Shown here in pieces: positions 12,108 to 15,585 of a DNA stretch of 15,585 nucleotides. Below the pieces are notes generated by a model. The model had not been told where the DNA came from, ran no database searches, and worked only from the letters and a program-made list of their open reading frames with translations. A program made the translations under genes and the position numbers. Numbering within the stretch: position 1 is the first letter of the stretch; every line of letters begins with the position of its first letter. The DNA comes from Candidatus Heimdallarchaeota archaeon (GTDB lineage Archaea; Asgardarchaeota; Heimdallarchaeia; JABLTI01), in assembly GCA_030671945.1 (NCBI GenBank), contig DAOVHJ010000015.1, positions 1 to 15,585 of the forward strand, given 5' to 3'.

Positions 12108-13604
12108 ATGACTGAAGAAGAAACAAAAAAAGTAAAGATAGGAAAACCATCCGGTTTCAGAGATTTCTTTCCTGAAGAATATGCAAAAGTTGACTTTGTA
12201 CTAGGAACAATGAGACGAATTTCACGTGACTTTGGGTATGTGGAATATCAAACTCCAGCAGTAGAACTACGTAAATTATATGAACTAAAATCGGGAGAAG
12301 AACTCGTTGGAGAAACATTCAAAATTACAAGTAGAAGTGGGCAGAAGCTGGTATTGATACCTGAATTAACACCAACTCTTACAAGAATGCTTGCAGAACG
12401 ACAACAGTACTATACAAAACCCATCAGATGGTTCTGTATACCTCGGTGCTACAGAGATGAAACGCTTCAAAGAGGAAGAGTCAAAGAATTCTGGCAGTAT
12501 AATATCGATATACTTGGAATGGATGATATTTATGCAGATGCAGAAATAATCACGATTCTTGTGAAAGTAATTGCTGAATGTGGGTTATCCAATAAACAAT
12601 TTGTTGTCTACATTAATGACAGAAGTTTTATGCAACAATTCATGGAATCAATAGGAGTAACTGATTTTCTCTCAGTATTTCGAGTTTTTGATCGAAAGAG
12701 CAAATTGCTCCAAGAATCCATCTTTAAGAAATTAAAAAATAAGTTCCCTAATGACCAAGCAAATGACCTGGCATTAAAGATTAGACAAAATATAAACTCA
12801 CTGAATACTATCTATGAAGTAATTCCTCAAATAAAAGATATTGAAGATGTGGTAGACAATATTTCTATCTTAATCGAGAGTTCATTTAAAGATGCCTTAA
12901 AGGAATTGAAACTAAGTAAAGACCAAATAGATATTCTATTTAATTTATCCGAAATAAGAGATATTCCGAGTAATTTCTTGAAGCGAGTAAAGAAACTTAC
13001 AAAACTCGAAAACATAAATGAAATACTGAAGAATCTCGAAGAACTTGCTTCACTACTAAAAAACTTCGGCATAACAGATTATGTTCTCTATGATGGTAGT
13101 CTCGCACGCGGTTTAGACTATTATACAGGGATAGTTTTTGAGGCATGGAGCAGAGAAGGAGTTCTCCCTCGAGCAATAGCTGGAGGAGGACGATACGCAG
13201 ACTTAGTAGCTATACTTGGCGGTCAACCATTGACAGGTACAGGTTTTGGTTTCGGTGAAACGGTTCTAATGGAATTAATGGATGAATTCAAGGTAAAATA
13301 TCCTAAACAAGAAATCTGCGACGTTTATATTGCTCCGATAAAACTCGAAGACTTGTCAGTAATCACAAAACTATCGGATCAATTGCGGGTTAAAGGACTG
13401 AAAACCATATTCAACCCATTTGATTGGAAACTAAAAAGACACTTTGAAAATGCAGAGAAACGCAATGTTGAATGGATGATAATTGTTGGAAACAAGGATT
13501 TAGCAAATGATGCAGTAACACTAAGAAACATTATTACCGGTGACCAGGAAATCGTTCCTCTTAAGAAAATCGTTAGTACATTAGTCATACGAATAAAGAA
13601 ATAA
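12108..13604 (+). CDS. hisS: Histidyl-tRNA synthetase
   Basis: This class II synthetase charges tRNA-His. The ATG at 12108 is preferred because GAGGTG ends 6 bp before it; GTG 12099 would fall inside that ribosome site. Of 498 residues, the N-terminal part has PSGFRDFFPEEY, LYELKSGEE and IPELTPTLTRM. Motif 2 is RWFCIPRCYRDETLQRGRVKEFWQYNIDILG (about 107-137). The HisRS-specific histidine-binding motif RGLDYYTG is at 334-341, and motif 3 follows in GGGRYADL and GFGFGETVLM. The last 90 residues (CDVYIAPI ... VEWMIIVG) are the anticodon-binding domain. The insertion domain (about 180-310) is longer than in most bacterial and archaeal forms (total about 420-430), giving a length near eukaryotic HisRS. 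The only tRNA in this window, 3.5 kb upstream, is its substrate. Confidence 0.95.
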   Translation: MTEEETKKVKIGKPSGFRDFFPEEYAKVDFVLGTMRRISRDFGYVEYQTPAVELRKLYELKSGEELVGETFKITSRSGQKLVLIPELTPTLTRMLAERQQYYTKPIRWFCIPRCYRDETLQRGRVKEFWQYNIDILGMDDIYADAEIITILVKVIAECGLSNKQFVVYINDRSFMQQFMESIGVTDFLSVFRVFDRKSKLLQESIFKKLKNKFPNDQANDLALKIRQNINSLNTIYEVIPQIKDIEDVVDNISILIESSFKDALKELKLSKDQIDILFNLSEIRDIPSNFLKRVKKLTKLENINEILKNLEELASLLKNFGITDYVLYDGSLARGLDYYTGIVFEAWSREGVLPRAIAGGGRYADLVAILGGQPLTGTGFGFGETVLMELMDEFKVKYPKQEICDVYIAPIKLEDLSVITKLSDQLRVKGLKTIFNPFDWKLKRHFENAEKRNVEWMIIVGNKDLANDAVTLRNIITGDQEIVPLKKIVSTLVIRIKK

Positions 13605-13613
13605 AGAATATTG

Positions 13614-13640
13614 TTGGGGACCTCCCCCAATATCTCCTTT
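13614..13640 (+). terminator. Terminator hairpin after hisS
   Basis: TTGGGG (13614-13619), loop ACCTC, CCCCAA (13625-13630), then TATCTCCTTTTA. It lies 9 bp after the hisS stop. Flanking ATATTG/AATAT bases can extend the stem with a bulge. Confidence 0.6.
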
Positions 13641-13735
13641 TATTTGGTAACTTAATATTAGTGAAAAAACAACTAAATATTACCAAGCTTATTAACAGCA
13701 AATATAACTATATTTTACGAATAAAAGATGAGTTA

Positions 13736-14092
13736 ATGGTTGTCGTCGTAGTGGTAAATCTCAGAACGGAAAAAATACCTTGTATTCTCTGCAATAAACA
13801 ATTGGCAACAGGTACACGTAGTTACAAAGAGTTATTCATCTGTTCTGAATGCCAAGCATATTTCTGTCCTGATTGCAAACAAGCAGTAAAAGACTATGAC
13901 TTATGTCCTGCTGCAAGACTATTGGGTGTGAAAGAACATGAATTGAAATTCATCAAAATTCTCCCACCAAAACCAGTACAAACAACAGCTCAAACCATTG
14001 TAAAAGAAGATGAGAAACCAACAGTAAAGATCCTCCCTAAGAAAGGGATCAAAATACTTGACAGTAAGAAACAAGCAAAAGAAAAGAAGTGA
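13736..14092 (+). CDS. RING-like zinc protein with three SIM-like motifs (paralogue of 2460-2945)
   Basis: The ATG at 13736 gives 118 residues and places the first Cys 15 residues in, as in the paralogue; TATA-like TATATTTTA about 20-28 bp upstream suggests a leaderless message. A GTG at 13661 would add 25 residues but has no ribosome site. Zinc ligands are C16-x2-C19, C36-x2-C39, C44-x2-C47, C57 and H68, with the same spacing as the RING-like protein in the ubiquitin operon, including the YF/FI-C-P-x-C segment. The C-terminal half is different: a disordered Lys/Pro/Thr-rich tail holding IKIL (73-76), VKIL (97-100) and IKIL (105-108). The E2 tail has the same kind of motif. It ends 19 bp before the next gene, which also carries these motifs. 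I infer a modifier-binding ligase or adaptor; the biochemical role is unproven. Confidence 0.72.
   Translation: MVVVVVVNLRTEKIPCILCNKQLATGTRSYKELFICSECQAYFCPDCKQAVKDYDLCPAARLLGVKEHELKFIKILPPKPVQTTAQTIVKEDEKPTVKILPKKGIKILDSKKQAKEKK
13952..14059 (+). other. Three [IV]-K-I-L motifs in the RING-like protein tail
   Basis: IKIL (13952-13963, before PP), VKIL (14024-14035, before PKKG) and IKIL (14048-14059, before DS) lie in a tail otherwise made of Lys, Pro, Thr, Gln and Glu. Further copies are at 15363-15374 (IKIL), 15402-15413 (VKIL) and about 15459-15470 (IVKI) in the next gene. Confidence 0.6.
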
Positions 14093-14111
14093 AGAAACCG
14101 AGGACATAAAT

Positions 14112-15585
14112 GTGCTGATTAATTCTTTTCAAAGTACAGAAGTAGGAGACATTCCGTTAAAATCTCATAACTCAATAAAAAATGGTGAAAAGCTACGATT
14201 AGTTATTAATCCAGACGAAATAGATGCTCAAAAAGTAAAAGCAGGTATTATTGAAATTCTTAATCCACTGGAGAAACGAGTTGTCTCAGGTGATTTGCAT
14301 GAAATCGATCCTTCTAAGTTAGTTTACTTTGATGTCATCATCCCTGAAAATTGGATTTGCGGGTCCTATCAAGCGAATGTGCTAGATACACGAAATAAGA
14401 TTGTTTGTACGAACTATTTCAACGTCACAGCTATGAGTAATTTGCAAACCTATCTTACAGCAAAGACAATCTCACCAAAATGGCGTATTCATTATCAAAT
14501 CAAAGTTAAGAATCCTACAACAAAAACTATTGGAAATTTCTCTGCCTTTGTAGCGCTTCCTATAACAATTCTCCCACAACAAATCATAAAGGACTTGAAA
14601 ACTTTCCCAAATAACCTCAAGGATTCTACTGATGTCGAAGGAAACCACTGGATTCATTATGAATTGCCAAGAATTGATCCACAAGCAGAACATACTATGA
14701 GTTTCTCAGCACTTGCAGATTGTCAACCTCTGATCATTTCAAAATCTATTCCAGAAAACTATAAAATAAATCCTTACAAAAAGCAATTTCTGAAAAAGTA
14801 TCTGAGTCCAGAACCACACATTGAGAGTAATAATTCGAAAATAGTAGAACTTGCTTCAAAAATAAGTAATAAGGATCCAATATCATATGCAAAGAAAGCA
14901 GCGAAAGTTGTTAATCGAAAAATAAAATACAAAATTCAACCAGATGAATTCGGAGCCGCTTATGCGATTGAGAAAGGAGAAGGCGATTGTACAGAATTTG
15001 CTGCTTTATTCGTAGCTCTCTGTAGGGCAGCTGGAATTCCTGCAAGAACAAATGCAGGATTTGCCTTAGCACAGAAATGGGAAAGACATGCAACTGCAGA
15101 ATTTCTTGTTGCGGGAAGATGGATTCCAATAGATGTGACCGGTCAAAGTGGAAGGGATATTTTTCTCGGTTCTTTACCAAATACCATTATTGTTACTCGT
15201 GGAAACTGGATGGGAGACACAATAGCCAAAGAAGTATCTTACAGATATCAAATTATGGAGCAAACACAGAAGCTTGATGTAAATATTGATTGGAAAATCA
15301 TCTTTGAACATGGTTTAACATTTAAGAAAAAAGAACCATTTGATGCAACTAGTACTAAAACCATTAAGATACTTGAACCACAAATGCTAGATTCCACAAA
15401 AGTTAAAATTCTCTCAGATACAACTCATAAAAAACCAATCGAGAATATGGGGTCAGACATAGTAAAAATACCCACAAAGACAATTCCAATTAAGAAAACA
15501 AGGATTGATTTAACTAATAAAAATAAGACTAGAAAACAATTATCTTTTGATTTATCCGTCCCAGATGTAATGAAGGCTGGAACGA
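14112..15585 (+). CDS. Transglutaminase/papain-fold protein with SIM-like tail (3' partial)
   Basis: The frame is open to the right edge, giving 491 codons so far. GTG 14112 is chosen because GAGG sits 8 bp upstream; the nearby ATG at 14110 hits a stop at once. Residues 1-215 look like two beta-sandwich domains (for example KLRLVINPDE, FDVIIPENW and WRIHYQIKVKNPTTK). Residues 240-380 are a transglutaminase-like domain with the catalytic triad C293 (KGEGDCTEFAALFVALCRAAGIPAR), H326 (RHATAEF) and D341 (IPIDVTG). This fold includes cysteine proteases, peptide N-glycanases and crosslinking enzymes. No signal peptide is visible, so it is probably cytosolic. After 400 comes a polar tail with IKIL (418-421), VKIL (431-434) and IVKIP (450-454). 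The upstream neighbour carries the same motifs. A role as a Ubl protease or a target-processing enzyme is inferred. Confidence 0.8.
   Translation, partial: MLINSFQSTEVGDIPLKSHNSIKNGEKLRLVINPDEIDAQKVKAGIIEILNPLEKRVVSGDLHEIDPSKLVYFDVIIPENWICGSYQANVLDTRNKIVCTNYFNVTAMSNLQTYLTAKTISPKWRIHYQIKVKNPTTKTIGNFSAFVALPITILPQQIIKDLKTFPNNLKDSTDVEGNHWIHYELPRIDPQAEHTMSFSALADCQPLIISKSIPENYKINPYKKQFLKKYLSPEPHIESNNSKIVELASKISNKDPISYAKKAAKVVNRKIKYKIQPDEFGAAYAIEKGEGDCTEFAALFVALCRAAGIPARTNAGFALAQKWERHATAEFLVAGRWIPIDVTGQSGRDIFLGSLPNTIIVTRGNWMGDTIAKEVSYRYQIMEQTQKLDVNIDWKIIFEHGLTFKKKEPFDATSTKTIKILEPQMLDSTKVKILSDTTHKKPIENMGSDIVKIPTKTIPIKKTRIDLTNKNKTRKQLSFDLSVPDVMKAGT

Noticed and set aside
13661..13735. GTG start adding 25 residues to the second RING-like protein
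   Set aside because: No ribosome site is seen, the added residues have no counterpart in the paralogue, and a TATA-like box lies inside this stretch.
14911..15277. Short frames on both strands in the transglutaminase-fold region
   Set aside because: They lie wholly within a continuous 491-codon plus-strand frame with an intact catalytic triad.
1..15585. CRISPR array, insertion sequence or prophage signs
   Set aside because: No regularly spaced direct repeats, transposase, integrase or terminal inverted repeats were seen.

Overview
The window is AT-rich, gene-dense archaeal DNA. Start regions carry GGTGA/GGAG-type ribosome sites, several genes look leaderless behind TATA boxes, and genes are packed with 4-25 bp gaps or overlaps. 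The gene content (an SMC5/6-type ATPase, a kleisin-like protein, and a full E1/E2/ubiquitin-like/JAMM set with RING-like zinc proteins) points to an archaeon with eukaryote-like machinery. An Asgard lineage is the best guess, with Caldiarchaeum-type archaea as the alternative. No rRNA or marker phylogeny is available here to fix this.

Region 1 (1-6136, all +) is one long operon in two halves. The first half encodes the C-terminus of an SMC5/6-like ATPase, a kleisin/Nse4-like protein, a tandem winged-helix (KITE/Nse1-Nse3-like) protein and a small RING-like zinc protein. The second half encodes a JAMM isopeptidase, an E1-like activating enzyme, a ubiquitin-like protein ending in a single glycine, an E2-like enzyme with a long tail, and an acidic disordered protein. 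A 15-bp hairpin separates the modifier gene from the E2 gene. Together this reads as a DNA-loading SMC complex co-expressed with its own ubiquitin-like conjugation pathway. Eukaryotes combine the same ideas in SMC5/6, where Nse1 is a RING protein and Nse2 a SUMO ligase.

Region 2 (6292-11261) holds two MIO-type amino-acid ammonia-lyases. The first is histidase-like and carries a complete rubredoxin-like domain inserted just before its QDxYS segment. Between the two lyases lie a PRC-barrel-like protein, tRNA-His(GTG), a DinB-like helical-bundle protein and a small zinc-ribbon protein.

Region 3 (11308-15585) holds a membrane-anchored degenerate RING protein (-), histidyl-tRNA synthetase, a second RING-like zinc protein paralogous to the one in region 1, and a transglutaminase/papain-fold protein that runs off the end.

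A short motif, [IVL]-[KR]-I-[IL], recurs in the disordered tails of the E2, the acidic protein, the second RING-like protein and the transglutaminase-fold protein. It resembles SUMO-interacting motifs and suggests that regions 1 and 3 serve one ubiquitin-like network. Histidine biology (two lyases, tRNA-His, HisRS) lies between them.
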